Of a stretch of DNA of 64,000 nucleotides, positions 35,760 through 45,176 are shown one piece after another. The number at the start of each line of letters is the position of its first letter. Position 1 is the stretch's first letter. The DNA is taken from assembly GCF_000144915.1 (NCBI RefSeq), contig NC_014374.1, forward strand, positions 992,001 through 1,056,000. Reading direction: 5' to 3'. The notes under the pieces were generated by a model. It made no database searches. It was not told the origin of the DNA and saw only the letters and a program-made list of their open reading frames with translations. This stretch comes from Acidilobus saccharovorans 345-15 (GTDB lineage: Archaea; Thermoproteota; Thermoprotei_A; Sulfolobales; Acidilobaceae). The translations under genes and the position numbers were made by a program.

Positions 35760-36681
35760 ACTTACAGCTGTAGGTCTTGTACGTGGACCCGAGGCCCGCC
35801 TCTATTAAGCTCCTGGCCAAAGCTTCTCCAGCTCCAGGGCTCAGCTTAAGTAACCTGGCCAGCTCATCCCCTATCGTCTTATAATCAACCCCAAGGGACG
35901 CTAAGAATGAGATATAGGCGTATATTTCCTCGTCAGTCTCTGCTTTCTCCTTAAGCTTTAACATACACGGCGGAAAGGCCTCAACGTTAGGCCCCTCCTG
36001 GCTAACAGACACCTTAGAGTCCTTTGCATTTAATGCGATGAGCGCCTCCTGGGTCAGCAGCAGCGGCTTGTAGTCCTCAGAGCGCACGGCATCTATTACT
36101 TTATAGATGGCCTTCTCAGATGCAAGCGATAAGAATTCCCTCAGGGTCTCCTCATCTATAAAGACGAGGCCGCCCTTCACCATTGAGTTTACCAGGGACC
36201 ACCTTTCGTGGGGTACAGGGACTACAATCTTAAGGTAATCTGATATAGGGACTGCGTATCTTAGAAGTTTATAGTTTATCTTGCCATTCCTTAGCTGTGA
36301 CCACGGTATCTTTACGTGGGCAAGGGTCACGTTGACTCCAAGCCTTTTTGCTAGCATGAGAAGCGTTTCCTCATCCTCCCCTTTGAGGAACTCCATGGCC
36401 CTCCTAGCCTCGGACCTTGAGAACATCTCCTCAAGCCTCTTTGAGTTGGCCGCTGCGGCCGCCGCGGCCGCTAGATAAAAGGACGCCACCTCTTCCTCAG
36501 TATTGACCCCACGGAAAACCCTTACCTTGCCCTCCCTTACTGCATCAAGGAGCCTTGTCTTGGCTAGCTCAAAGACCTTTTGATCCTCAGCCAGGTCCTT
36601 GAGTGAGACCTGGTAGCCGTAGGCCTCTGACAGGTACCTTTTGGCATCCACTATGAAGGGGTACTTTGAGTACGTGAGCAA
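35656..36681 (-). CDS. priL: DNA primase large subunit PriL
   Basis: Regulatory Fe-S subunit of archaeal/eukaryal primase. The C-terminal [4Fe-4S] domain cysteines are visible: Cys239 in FPPCMLKL, then Cys306, Cys315 and Cys319 in SCKFMKSKGLCPTDCG. The helical N-terminus holds an Ala run of eight (about 71-78), a GC-rich GCC/GCG tract. It is 341 aa, typical. The 104-nt overlap with taw3 covers the cluster-binding end. Confidence 0.93.
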   Translation of the reverse strand: MLTYSKYPFIVDAKRYLSEAYGYQVSLKDLAEDQKVFELAKTRLLDAVREGKVRVFRGVNTEEEVASFYLAAAAAAAANSKRLEEMFSRSEARRAMEFLKGEDEETLLMLAKRLGVNVTLAHVKIPWSQLRNGKINYKLLRYAVPISDYLKIVVPVPHERWSLVNSMVKGGLVFIDEETLREFLSLASEKAIYKVIDAVRSEDYKPLLLTQEALIALNAKDSKVSVSQEGPNVEAFPPCMLKLKEKAETDEEIYAYISFLASLGVDYKTIGDELARLLKLSPGAGEALARSLIEAGLGSTYKTYSCKFMKSKGLCPTDCGASHPLLAYRRNLAKLKKPVPS

Positions 36682-36752
36682 GGCGGCTCTTCGTAACAGG
36701 TGTCTTCGTCAGACATTAATAAGGGTAAAGAGCCCTCACCTGTGGTGGTAAC

Positions 36753-38141
36753 GTGAAGGACTTAGCCTCTCGCATAGCGAAGTGGGCCGTTGACCTTAAC
36801 TTTAACAGGCTTCCAACTGAGGTTATAGAGGAGGCTAAGAAGAGAATAGCGGATACCTTAGGCGTCGCCCTTGGTGCCTTCAATGAGACCCCGCCCAGCA
36901 TAGCTAGGTGGATCGCGCAGTCATCAGCTAGCTCTAGGCTGCCTGCCACAATATGGGGAACAAAGTTCATGGGGCCCGCGGACCATGTTACCTTTGCCAA
37001 CGGCTGCGCTGCCAGATACTTCGATTTCAACGACACCTACCTCTCTCGCGAGGCCCTTCACCCGAGCGACAACATAGCCCCAGTTATGGCAGCCGCCGAA
37101 ATTGCGGAGGCTGACGGACGTAAGGTTATAGAGGGAATAGTAGCAGCATATGAGGTCACGGCCAGGCTGGCGGATGCATATAGCGTCAGGAACAGGGGCT
37201 GGGACCACGTGCTCTACATAGCGATAGCCTCAGCCGTAGGCGCGGGCAAGGTGCTTGACCTTGACGAGGACAAGATGACCCAAGCAATAAACTTGGCCAC
37301 GGTTAACGCCGCCGCCCTTAGGCAGACGAGGGCTGGGGAGCTGAGCATGTGGAAGGGGTGCGCTGCTGCTAACGCGGCGCGTAACGGCCTCTTTGCGGCT
37401 CTCCTGGCCTGGCGCGGCATGACAGGTCCCTCGCCAATATTCAGCGGTGAGTTTGGCCTCTTCAAGGTGGCCCTGGGTGGCGACACCTTCGACATACCAA
37501 AGATGGGGGGAGAGGGCAACGAGAGCTACAAGCTCCTTCAAACGAGCATAAAGTACTGGCCTGTAGAGTACCACGCCATGAGCGCTGTTGAAGCTGCTCT
37601 TAAGATAAGGCAGGAGGCAGGCTCTATAGGCCCAGACGATGTGGAATCCGTTAACGTTGAAACCTTCACTGTCGGATATAACATAATAGTTAAGGACCCT
37701 GAAAAGTGGGACCCAAGGACCAGGGAGACTGCAGATCACAGCATGCCTTATATAATAGCTGCCGCGCTGCTGGATGGCAAGGTTTGGCTGGACACCTTTA
37801 GGCCTGAGAGGTACTTAGCTGATGACGTAAGGAAGGTGCTTAAGGTAATGAAGGTCTCCATAAGTCCAGAGAGCGACAAGCTGTATCCTGAGGGCATAAG
37901 GAACTCTATAACAGTGAAGTTAAAGGACGGCCGCACCTTCACAGGGACCTCAATATATCCGCCAGGCCACTATAAGAACCCGCTGAGCAAGGAGGGCGTT
38001 GAGTCTAAGTTTAAGTCTCTAGTGGGAAGCTCCGTGCCAAACAGTAACATGGATGTTGGCCTAAGGACCATCTGGAGCTTTGAGAGGTGCTCAAATGTAA
38101 GCCTAGCCTTAAGACTCCTTTCTCGTGCTGACCAGATGTGA
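36753..38141 (+). CDS. MmgE/PrpD family dehydratase
   Basis: The family includes 2-methylcitrate dehydratase and cis-aconitate decarboxylase. Recognisable landmarks: RIADTLGVALGAF near the start, FANGCAARYFDFNDTYL with the conserved Asp pair, HPSDNIAPVMAAAEIAEADG, LRQTRAGELSMWKGCAAANAARNG and YWPVEYHAMSAVEAAL. It is 462 aa, full length. A GTG start follows GTGGTGG. No methylcitrate synthase is next to it, so the substrate is uncertain. Confidence 0.92.
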   Translation: MKDLASRIAKWAVDLNFNRLPTEVIEEAKKRIADTLGVALGAFNETPPSIARWIAQSSASSRLPATIWGTKFMGPADHVTFANGCAARYFDFNDTYLSREALHPSDNIAPVMAAAEIAEADGRKVIEGIVAAYEVTARLADAYSVRNRGWDHVLYIAIASAVGAGKVLDLDEDKMTQAINLATVNAAALRQTRAGELSMWKGCAAANAARNGLFAALLAWRGMTGPSPIFSGEFGLFKVALGGDTFDIPKMGGEGNESYKLLQTSIKYWPVEYHAMSAVEAALKIRQEAGSIGPDDVESVNVETFTVGYNIIVKDPEKWDPRTRETADHSMPYIIAAALLDGKVWLDTFRPERYLADDVRKVLKVMKVSISPESDKLYPEGIRNSITVKLKDGRTFTGTSIYPPGHYKNPLSKEGVESKFKSLVGSSVPNSNMDVGLRTIWSFERCSNVSLALRLLSRADQM

Positions 38142-38194
38142 GCAGTACTGGCTTTAAAAATACATACTTTTCTTAATCAACGTGAAGGGGATCC

Positions 38195-39436
38195 TCACTT
38201 TCTCTTAACTTGCCTTCTTCCAATACCGCCGGGGCTCAGAAGATATGCGCCTCCAAGAACACCTATGACAACCCCAACGACAAACATGCCACCCGCCAAT
38301 ATGCCTCCCCTTCTAGCCAAATGAGCGTAATAGCCCTCTGCGTTCTCTGCTATGGAGAGCTGCTTCCCATAATAATACAACTTAGCGCTAAGGTTATTGA
38401 CCTCTTGCGTAAGGTTTCTGACGCTGTTATTCAGAAGCGAGAGCTCCGTGTTAAGCGAGGAAACCACCCCATCTACGTTCATTGACTGAGGTACCTTGCC
38501 CTCTATTCCTGGATATAGGGCCTCGGCAGCCTCCAGGGAGCCTACGGAGGCCAGCTCGAACGGATTAAAACCCACAGCAAATAAATTAAGGCTTACGTTA
38601 AAGTTGTCGCCCGGCTCCAGGACAGGCGTTCTTATGAAAGTGATAATATATGCCTGCGACTCATTTATTCCGAATAACTTGCCCTCAAGGAATTCCACTG
38701 AGGATGGATGGTCTACAGAGCTTATGCCTAAAGCCGCTGTTGGCGACGAGTTGCTAGAATATGCTGCTAACGCCGTTAATACAAGACCTGAGACCTCCGA
38801 GTTATTGGAGAGAGTTAAAACTTCGAAGCTCCCGTTTGACGCGTTTTCAAGCTGCGCTGCTGCAGTCCAGGTACCTGTCAGGCCGGCAGCACCTGCGCCG
38901 TAAGCTAAGTAGGCAAATGCAGGCTTGCCCCCCATGTTGGTGACTGATATAAGGACTCTCATATAGGGTTCAAGCCTGCTAAACGTCATATAAACTACTA
39001 TATTGAATGGATATGTAATGTCACTTGCAGGGACCAGCTTTAAAGTCTCGGAGTTGTTGGTGCTTTGCACCACAGTGGCCAGCCACGTAGTTGACGTCAG
39101 GTTACCTGGAAGTGGGACTTCCGTTGAGTTTGGACTAGATATCGATATCAAGGGGCTTGGTACTTGCGTATTGCCTGTGGGAATTATTGGAAGTAATGAA
39201 GAGGAGGTAATATTTACAAGCCATGAAGAAGCCCTCAAGCCGTTGTGCAGATTAAGCTCTATATAATAAAACAGGTTACTCGCAGTAAGAGTTCCATTAG
39301 CGGCGCTCAAGGAGGACACGCTAAAAGGTAGCTGCGCAAAGGCGTGAGGCTGCAAAGAGATTATGAAGATGCCAGCAACAAACAGCATAATTATCAAGGG
39401 AGCCATAATTTTCGCAGCAAGCCTCCTCGCATTCAA
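38195..39436 (-). CDS. Secreted, C-terminally anchored surface protein, unknown
   Basis: It has a signal peptide (APLIIMLFVAGIFIISLQP), then about 320 residues of Ser/Asn-rich beta-type sequence with many N-x-S/T sequons, a short coiled coil (SLNTELSLLNNSVRNLTQEV) and a C-terminal transmembrane helix (GGMFVVGVVIGVLGGAYLL) before a basic RRQVKRK stop. The architecture suggests an S-layer-associated or receptor-like protein; no catalytic motif. It starts 25 bp from the divergent ribK. Confidence 0.72.
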   Translation of the reverse strand: MNARRLAAKIMAPLIIMLFVAGIFIISLQPHAFAQLPFSVSSLSAANGTLTASNLFYYIELNLHNGLRASSWLVNITSSSLLPIIPTGNTQVPSPLISISSPNSTEVPLPGNLTSTTWLATVVQSTNNSETLKLVPASDITYPFNIVVYMTFSRLEPYMRVLISVTNMGGKPAFAYLAYGAGAAGLTGTWTAAAQLENASNGSFEVLTLSNNSEVSGLVLTALAAYSSNSSPTAALGISSVDHPSSVEFLEGKLFGINESQAYIITFIRTPVLEPGDNFNVSLNLFAVGFNPFELASVGSLEAAEALYPGIEGKVPQSMNVDGVVSSLNTELSLLNNSVRNLTQEVNNLSAKLYYYGKQLSIAENAEGYYAHLARRGGILAGGMFVVGVVIGVLGGAYLLSPGGIGRRQVKRK

Positions 39437-39461
39437 TGCCTAATGGCACCTTAGGTGAAGC

Positions 39462-39920
39462 ATGTTCCAAGGGACTTTAAAAATTATTGAGACCTTCCCT
39501 CTTTACTGTGATGAGAAGTTGAAGGTAGACATTAAAGCTAAAGTGTTCAGCGGCCTAGGCGAAGGCGAGTTCTTCGTCAACCTATATGCAAAGAACATAA
39601 GGAAGGCTTTGGGTTTTTCTCCCTTTCCGGGGACCCTTAACCTTAAAGTGGAGGAGCCTTACGTAAGCGCGCTCGCTACCGCATTAAACAGGGCAGACCC
39701 CATAATGATAGATCCTCCTCTGGTCCCTGGCATGAGACTTGGAAGAGTACTAGCTTATCCTGCGCTCCTAAACTACACGATTAAAGTGTTCATAGTGAGA
39801 CCTGAAATAACTGTGTATAAGAATGATGTTATAGAACTCGTAGCAGAGATTAAACTTAGAGATCTCCTAAACCTAACGGATGGTTCAGAGGTGACAGTAA
39901 CCATAGAAGTGCCCGAGTAA
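39462..39920 (+). CDS. ribK: CTP-dependent riboflavin kinase
   Basis: Archaeal RibK makes FMN using CTP. The cradle-loop barrel signature is present: KVFSGLGEGEFFVNLYAKN, ALGFSPFPGTLNLKV and DPPLVPGMRLGRVLAYPALL. It is 152 aa, without the extra N-terminal HTH found in some euryarchaeal homologs. Confidence 0.92.
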   Translation: MFQGTLKIIETFPLYCDEKLKVDIKAKVFSGLGEGEFFVNLYAKNIRKALGFSPFPGTLNLKVEEPYVSALATALNRADPIMIDPPLVPGMRLGRVLAYPALLNYTIKVFIVRPEITVYKNDVIELVAEIKLRDLLNLTDGSEVTVTIEVPE

Positions 39921-40196
39921 TAGATCCAAATTCACTTTATGATCAGTGCCTTATTAAGATCACGAGTTAACGTTAACTGCCGTGCGTGGATCTTCGCCGT
40001 ACGGACATGGTTCCTTATATCGCCTAAGACTTACACTGAATGCGCCATTAGTCCTTTTTATCATAAATTCTTAGACCAATGCCTTTTAATATGGCATTTA
40101 GAAAAGAACAGCATTAGAAGCTACAGCAGACAATGGCAGTAAAGGCTTCTGTTAAGTCTACTGCCAGCCAAGGAATATCTTAACCTACGCAATGCT
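39921..40196. other. Intergenic region with palindrome and hairpin
   Basis: No gene seen. It contains a perfect 14-bp palindrome AGTTAACGTTAACT at 39965-39978 and 8-bp inverted arms TGGCAGTA/TACTGCCA at 40134-40141 and 40159-40166. The second lies just past the end of the minus-strand oxidoreductase and may help terminate it. Confidence 0.5.
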
Positions 40197-41582
40197 TTAC
40201 CATGGCCTCTCACCAAAGGTCCTCATGAGAAGTCTGGCCGCTATTACCAAGGGATCCCACACGGGCGATAGCAGAGGCTGATAACCATAATCTGCGTTGA
40301 ACAGATCCCACACGGTGCCTCCCCTAGTCAGCAGCGAGGCCACTACATTTATCCTCCAGAAGGCGGTCTCGTCAAAGCCCACTGCCTGTGCGCCAAGCAG
40401 TCTCCCAGTCTTTTCGTCAGCCACCACTTTAAGTGATATCTTGCTACCCCCTGGTATGTAGTGGGCCTTTGTGCCGGCCTCCAGGGACACCTCCACTGGC
40501 TTAAAGCCGACCTTAGAGGCTTCGGACGCGCTTAAGCCCGTCCTCGCCGCTACGACGTCAAATACCTTAAAAGCAGAGGTACCAACGCTTCCAAGGAATA
40601 CCGAGTCCACGCCTCCCAGGTTACTGCCAGTGACGTGCCCCATCTTGTTAGCTATCTGAGCAAAAGGCCTCCAGACCAGCTGTCCAGTTACAAGGTCCTT
40701 ATGCTCAGTTACGTCACCAGCTGCGTAGACGTCAGGATTGCTGGTAAGGGTTCTCTCATCAATTATGATGCCGCCGCTCTGGCCGAGTTTAAGGCCTAGC
40801 TGCTTGGCTAGCTCGTTGTTAGGCTCTATGCCGACACCAACAACAAACATATCGCCCTGATAAGTGCCCTTACTTGTGACGACCTCGGTGGCCGTGTTAT
40901 TTATTATATTGAATCTTTCAACGGCCGCGCCAGTTACCACCTCCACGCCCTTAGACCTTATGTTGTCCTCTACAATCTTAGCCAGCTCAGGGTCGAGCAT
41001 CCTTGGGGCCACCTGTCCCAGGGCCTCTATTATTGTGACTTTAAGCCCCAGCTTGGCCAAGTTGTCGGCCATCTCTAGGCCTAGATAGCCAGCACCTATG
41101 ACTACAGCCCTCTTGCCCGGTCCCAGGGACCTTGCGTAGTCCCTTATCTGTTGGCCTGACTCCATGTGCACTATATAGAACACGTTCCTGGCCCCCCTTA
41201 TCTCAGGCCAAAGCTTAGGCGCCTTGGACCTAGCGCCTGTGGCTAGAACAAGCTTGTCCCACTCAAGGCTTTCCTTAGTTCCAGTGCTGTTATCCACATA
41301 TATAAGCTTCTTAGAGTCAGGGTCAACCTCAATAACTGTCTTGTTGAGCCTAAGATCTATCCCCCTCTTAGTAAACTCGCTTGGAGGATAATATAGTAGC
41401 TCATCGAGATCCTTAACCTCACCGCCAACTAGGTAAGGCAGCCCGCAGAACGCAAAACTTACCCACCTGCTAGAGTCTATAACTATCACGTCATTCGAAG
41501 GCTTAAGCCTTTTAGCCCTCGAAGCCGCCGACATTCCGGCGGCCCCAGAACCTATAATCACTATTCTACTCAAAGCGTTCAC
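40197..41582 (-). CDS. CoA-disulfide reductase/NADH oxidase-like flavoprotein
   Basis: FAD- and NAD(P)H-dependent oxidoreductase of the pyridine nucleotide-disulfide family. The N-terminal FAD motif is VIIGSGAAGMSAASRAKR. A single active-site Cys in SFAFCGLPYLVGG is the CoADR/Nox layout rather than the CxxxxC pair. The NAD motif is VVIGAGYLGLEMADNLAKLG, the FAD motif NPDVYAAGDVTE, and the C-terminal dimer domain follows. It probably reduces CoA disulfide or handles oxygen/sulfur. Confidence 0.92.
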   Translation of the reverse strand: MNALSRIVIIGSGAAGMSAASRAKRLKPSNDVIVIDSSRWVSFAFCGLPYLVGGEVKDLDELLYYPPSEFTKRGIDLRLNKTVIEVDPDSKKLIYVDNSTGTKESLEWDKLVLATGARSKAPKLWPEIRGARNVFYIVHMESGQQIRDYARSLGPGKRAVVIGAGYLGLEMADNLAKLGLKVTIIEALGQVAPRMLDPELAKIVEDNIRSKGVEVVTGAAVERFNIINNTATEVVTSKGTYQGDMFVVGVGIEPNNELAKQLGLKLGQSGGIIIDERTLTSNPDVYAAGDVTEHKDLVTGQLVWRPFAQIANKMGHVTGSNLGGVDSVFLGSVGTSAFKVFDVVAARTGLSASEASKVGFKPVEVSLEAGTKAHYIPGGSKISLKVVADEKTGRLLGAQAVGFDETAFWRINVVASLLTRGGTVWDLFNADYGYQPLLSPVWDPLVIAARLLMRTFGERPW

Positions 41583-41666
41583 CGAACAATCTATATTAAG
41601 GGCTAGGATTTAAAGCGGTGTACTTAGGAACCACTTCACCCCCGTGAGGACCTCCTTAAAGGTTTA

Positions 41667-42053
41667 TTATTCCTGAGAGAGCAGGACGCCGCCACCTGTT
41701 GACTTGCCTATCTCAAGAATCAACCCAGAGATCGCGACTAACTCGCCAGGCTCACCTTCTACAGTCACCGTTATGGAGCTATGAGACCTCAAAGGTTCCC
41801 CTATGCCCTCAGGAAGGAGTGCAAGGACTTTAACAAAGGTACCCCTGCATGAGGCCACAATCCATGAGGGGCCAACCGTCATTATGCAGTTGGCTCTCTC
41901 TAAGCCCCTCCTTATGGCCTCAAGCCCTCTAATGATTAGACTTGGTTCTTCATATATTATGTTAAAAGTGACCTTTGACGCGCTCATTAGCAGTTCCGCC
42001 CAACGTAGTAGACTATGGGAAAACCTTATTTTTATGCTGTACAATTCCCTCAT
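41667..42053 (-). CDS. Small conserved-looking protein, unknown
   Basis: 128 aa with mixed alpha/beta pattern (IRGLEAIRRGLERANCIMTV, SITVTVEGEPGELVAISGLIL); no motif I recognise. TATA-like TTTAATGA at about 42092-42099 lies inside the divergent dtdA gene, 17 bp of spacer between the two start codons. The pairing of promoters supports it being a real gene. Confidence 0.58.
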   Translation of the reverse strand: MRELYSIKIRFSHSLLRWAELLMSASKVTFNIIYEEPSLIIRGLEAIRRGLERANCIMTVGPSWIVASCRGTFVKVLALLPEGIGEPLRSHSSITVTVEGEPGELVAISGLILEIGKSTGGGVLLSQE

Positions 42054-42070
42054 CTAAGAAGGCGCCGCGC

Positions 42071-42901
42071 ATGCTCTCAGTTGTGTTCTCATTAAAGGAC
42101 CCTGTAGGCGTCAGGGCATCGGAAATTTTGATAAACCTCATCAATGCCAAGCCCGCAGCGTGCCCTGCAGCTTCCATTTGTTATAAGGCTGAGAACGCGG
42201 TGATAGCGGGCTTTGATGTCGATCAGACGGAGTTCGAGTTCCTTGACAAGACGCCTGAGCCCAGCGCAGACGCTGCAATAGTTCTATCAAGGCATGAGTC
42301 TGAGAGCGGTAAGAAGTCGCTCACGGTGCATTTCACGGGAAACCCGACAGCTAAGGCCCTGTTTGGGGGCAGGCCGGCCGAGCTTTCCTTCGCGCCGGCC
42401 CACCTGGCTAAGCCTCTTCTACAGAGGTACTACTACCATGCCAGGGAGCTGGGCCTGCTGGAGGCTTACGCCATATCTCTTGAGGCAACTCACCACGGCC
42501 CTACCACTAACAGGAAGCCGCTTGCCTTTATAGAAATTGGCAGCACGGCTAAAGAGTGGAACGACGAGCTGGCCCTAAAGGCCATGGCTAACGCTGTGGC
42601 AGACGTTTTACAGTCCTCTAACGCTATTCAGGGATGTAGCCCAGTCCTAGGGCTTGGTTCCACCCACTACCCAGCAAGGTTCACGGAGCTTGAGCTCTCG
42701 TCAGAGGTGTGCATGGGCCACATACTTTCAAAGCACGTCCTAGGCGAGCTGGCCCCTGGAGCCCTGAGACAGGCAGTAGAGAAATCGCTTCCTAACGGCG
42801 CCCGCTCTGCTTTGATAGAAAAGAAGGGAGCTAGCTCATCCGTAAGAAAAGCATTAATAGATGAGCTCAACTCCATGAACGTCAAGGTACAGCTTATATG
42901 A
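42071..42901 (+). CDS. dtdA: D-aminoacyl-tRNA deacylase, archaeal type
   Basis: Removes D-amino acids from tRNA. The DtdA/GEK1 pattern is seen: LSRHESESGKKSLTVHFTGN, the AISLEATHHGPTTNRKPLAF catalytic region, and GLGSTHYPARFTELELSS. I use the ATG at 42071, since the frame upstream overlaps the divergent gene and does not match the family. The TATA element CTTATTTTTATG at about 42024-42035 falls in the neighbour's coding sequence. Confidence 0.92.
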   Translation: MLSVVFSLKDPVGVRASEILINLINAKPAACPAASICYKAENAVIAGFDVDQTEFEFLDKTPEPSADAAIVLSRHESESGKKSLTVHFTGNPTAKALFGGRPAELSFAPAHLAKPLLQRYYYHARELGLLEAYAISLEATHHGPTTNRKPLAFIEIGSTAKEWNDELALKAMANAVADVLQSSNAIQGCSPVLGLGSTHYPARFTELELSSEVCMGHILSKHVLGELAPGALRQAVEKSLPNGARSALIEKKGASSSVRKALIDELNSMNVKVQLI

Positions 42902-42909
42902 AAAGTTGG

Positions 42910-42998
42910 TAGCCGGGCGGGGATTCGAACCCCGGTCACGGGGGGTCCTCCCTTTGAGGTCCAAGGCCCCGCATCCTGGGCCGCTAGACGACCCGGCT
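42910..42998 (-). tRNA. tRNA-Gln (anticodon TTG) with 16-nt intron
   Basis: Acceptor AGCCGGG/CCCGGCT, discriminator A, encoded CCA (42907-42909), T stem CGGGG/CCCCG. The anticodon loop is interrupted at the canonical 37/38 site by 42945-42960. A perfect bulge-helix-bulge forms: central helix CCTT/GAGG, 3-nt bulges GGA and ACC, inner stem CCT/AGG with loop CAA. After splicing the loop is CCTTGGC, so position 33 is C rather than U. The isotype rests on TTG at 34-36 and the A1 acceptor. A TATA box lies at 43034-43042. Confidence 0.88.
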
Positions 42999-43111
42999 GC
43001 CTCACCCGGCCATCTAAATAGATGCGCGGCCTCCTTTTAAACGAAATGCTGGCCCAGTATCAAGGCGTGACCACTAAAAGGAGAGTTAGGCTTTGTCTCA
43101 AGTCAGCAACG

Positions 43112-43148
43112 CCATTAAAATATAGTTTTTATGTCATAGTTTTAATGG
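43112..43148 (-). terminator. Inverted repeat after the HAD/ECH gene
   Basis: 9-bp perfect arms CCATTAAAA (43112-43120) and TTTTAATGG (43140-43148) with a T-rich 19-nt centre lie just past the minus-strand stop at 43155. It is a plausible terminator. Confidence 0.4.
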
Positions 43149-43154
43149 AAAGGC

Positions 43155-45176
43155 TCACTCCCCTTTAAATAATGGCTTCCTCTTTTCCAGAAACGCCGAA
43201 ACCCCCTCAACGACGTCTTTAGTGCTGAAAAGCAGGCCGAAGAGCTGGGACTCAAGGGCCAGGCCAGCCCATATGTTGGACTCAAGGCCCATTTCTACGG
43301 CTAGCTTAGCGGCCAGCAGAGCTAACGGGGGCTTCTCCGCAAGCTTAAGCGCGAGGCTCCTGGCCTCCTGTTCAAGTCTTTCTGGTGGCACCACGTAGTC
43401 AACTAATCCCAGTTCCTTGGCATCCTTGGCGGACACCATGTCGCCGGTGAATATCAGCAGTTTTGCTGAGCTCCTTCCAACCAGCCTGGGAAGCCTCTGG
43501 GTTCCGCCCGCGCCAGGTATGAAGCCTAAGTTTATCTCAGGCTGGCCAAGCATTGCGGTCTCCGCGGCTATCCTTATGTCCCCGCTCATTGCTATCTCAA
43601 GGCCGCCTCCCAGGGTGTAACCGTTTATGGCTACAATGATGGGCTTCGTGTAGTATTCCATCTTAAGCGTGAGCTCCTGGAACTTCCTTGAAAATATGGC
43701 GGCCTGTATGGGAGTTATTCCTGCAAAGCCGGTTATGTCGGCCCCGGCGCTGAACGCTCTGCCTGAACCTGTTAATATGACCACTCTGACGTCTGGGTTC
43801 TGCTCTATTTCATCGAGCGTCTGGGACAGCTCGTTAATCATGTCAACATTAATTGCGTTCAGCTTGTTTGGCCTGTTGAGTATTATCCACGCTATGGGCT
43901 TCTCGTACCTTACTATAAGGGTGCTCTTGGCCACCTCCTCGTAGTGGCCATACTCGTAGAAGCCCTTGCCGGTCTTGACTCCCAGGGTCCCCTGGGAGAC
44001 CATCTGCGTGAGCAGGGGCTCGGGAGAGTACTCGGGGCCTATGTCCTGCTTCAGCTGGTTAAGCGTGGCAACTATGGAATCTATGCCGTACTGGTCCGCC
44101 AGCTCAAAGACACCTTTAGGCCACCCAAGCCCCAGCTTGACAGCCTTATCTATGTCTTCTTTTGTAGCTATGCCGTTCTCAAGCAGCCAGGCGGCCTCAT
44201 TCACAGCGCTGGCTATGAGCGTCACTGGATCCACCTTGCCTGCTAGGTCCTTAGGTATCTGGGGCCTCACGTAGGCTCCAGGCTTGGGGTACTCGTAGAA
44301 GCCCTTGCCGGTCTTCATGCCAAGGGTGTTAGCCTTATACATCTGTTCGAAGAGCGGGCATGGAGTCTGCTTGAACCCCCTCTGGGTCATAGCTACAGCT
44401 ATCAGGTAGAAGACGTCTATGCCACTGTAGTCCGCCAGCTCGAAGGCCCCCATTGGGAATCCCAGGGAGAACCTGACCGTTGAGTCGACCTCCAGCACCG
44501 AGGCCCTGCCCTTGGCCACTAGCCAGCAGGCGGTGTTGAGGAACCTTGCCAGTATCCTATTAACTATAAAGCCCGGCACGTCCTTATTGACGACCACCGG
44601 CTGCTTCCCTATCCTCTTAGCAAGGTCCACGACGCTCTGGACTACGTCATCAGAGGTCCTCTCCCCCTTTATGATCTCTATTAATGGCATCAATGGTGGC
44701 GGGTTGAAGAAGTGCATACCCACCACCAGCTCCGGCGACGATGTAGCTGACGCTATCTCAGTTATGGGCAGGCTGCTGGTATTGGTGGCCATTATAATCT
44801 TGCCCTTCCTGTGTTGATCTACAAACCTGAATAACGCCTGCTTCGCGTCAAGCTTCTCGGTTATAGCCTCTATCATCATGTCTGCCTGCGAGGCGACGGC
44901 AGCCAAGTCATTACTGAAACTCCCGTCAGGGTTGACGCTTATAACAGCTGTTATTCTTGACATCACGGAGTCTACGCTTTCCTTCAGCTGCCCCTTCTCG
45001 GCCAGTTTCGAGAGGCTCCACCTAATTTTGTCCATTGCCGAGTCAAGTATCTGCCTATTTACATCCGCTAAGAAAACATTATAACCCGCTATGGCAAAGA
45101 CTTCAGCTATTCCATGACCCATCGTGCCAGCTCCAACAACCAGAACTTGCTTCACGTCATTCGCTGAGACCATCAA
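43155..45176 (-). CDS. Fused 3-hydroxyacyl-CoA dehydrogenase / enoyl-CoA hydratase
   Basis: Bifunctional enzyme interconverting enoyl-CoA, 3-hydroxyacyl-CoA and 3-ketoacyl-CoA. The N-terminal NAD domain has VVGAGTMGHGIAEVFAIAG. Two C-terminal dehydrogenase repeats follow (GFPMGAFELADYSGIDVF and GWPKGVFELADQYGIDSI). The crotonase domain (about 425-673) has FSAGADITGF, GYTLGGGLEIAMSGDIRIA and LGFIPGAGGTQRLPRL. In Metallosphaera the same fusion serves as crotonyl-CoA hydratase/(S)-3-hydroxybutyryl-CoA dehydrogenase; here beta-oxidation or C4 metabolism are both possible. Confidence 0.95.
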   Translation of the reverse strand: MMVSANDVKQVLVVGAGTMGHGIAEVFAIAGYNVFLADVNRQILDSAMDKIRWSLSKLAEKGQLKESVDSVMSRITAVISVNPDGSFSNDLAAVASQADMMIEAITEKLDAKQALFRFVDQHRKGKIIMATNTSSLPITEIASATSSPELVVGMHFFNPPPLMPLIEIIKGERTSDDVVQSVVDLAKRIGKQPVVVNKDVPGFIVNRILARFLNTACWLVAKGRASVLEVDSTVRFSLGFPMGAFELADYSGIDVFYLIAVAMTQRGFKQTPCPLFEQMYKANTLGMKTGKGFYEYPKPGAYVRPQIPKDLAGKVDPVTLIASAVNEAAWLLENGIATKEDIDKAVKLGLGWPKGVFELADQYGIDSIVATLNQLKQDIGPEYSPEPLLTQMVSQGTLGVKTGKGFYEYGHYEEVAKSTLIVRYEKPIAWIILNRPNKLNAINVDMINELSQTLDEIEQNPDVRVVILTGSGRAFSAGADITGFAGITPIQAAIFSRKFQELTLKMEYYTKPIIVAINGYTLGGGLEIAMSGDIRIAAETAMLGQPEINLGFIPGAGGTQRLPRLVGRSSAKLLIFTGDMVSAKDAKELGLVDYVVPPERLEQEARSLALKLAEKPPLALLAAKLAVEMGLESNIWAGLALESQLFGLLFSTKDVVEGVSAFLEKRKPLFKGE

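Noticed and set aside
41975-42070. Upstream extension of the DtdA frame
   Set aside because: It overlaps the divergent gene and does not match the family N-terminus.
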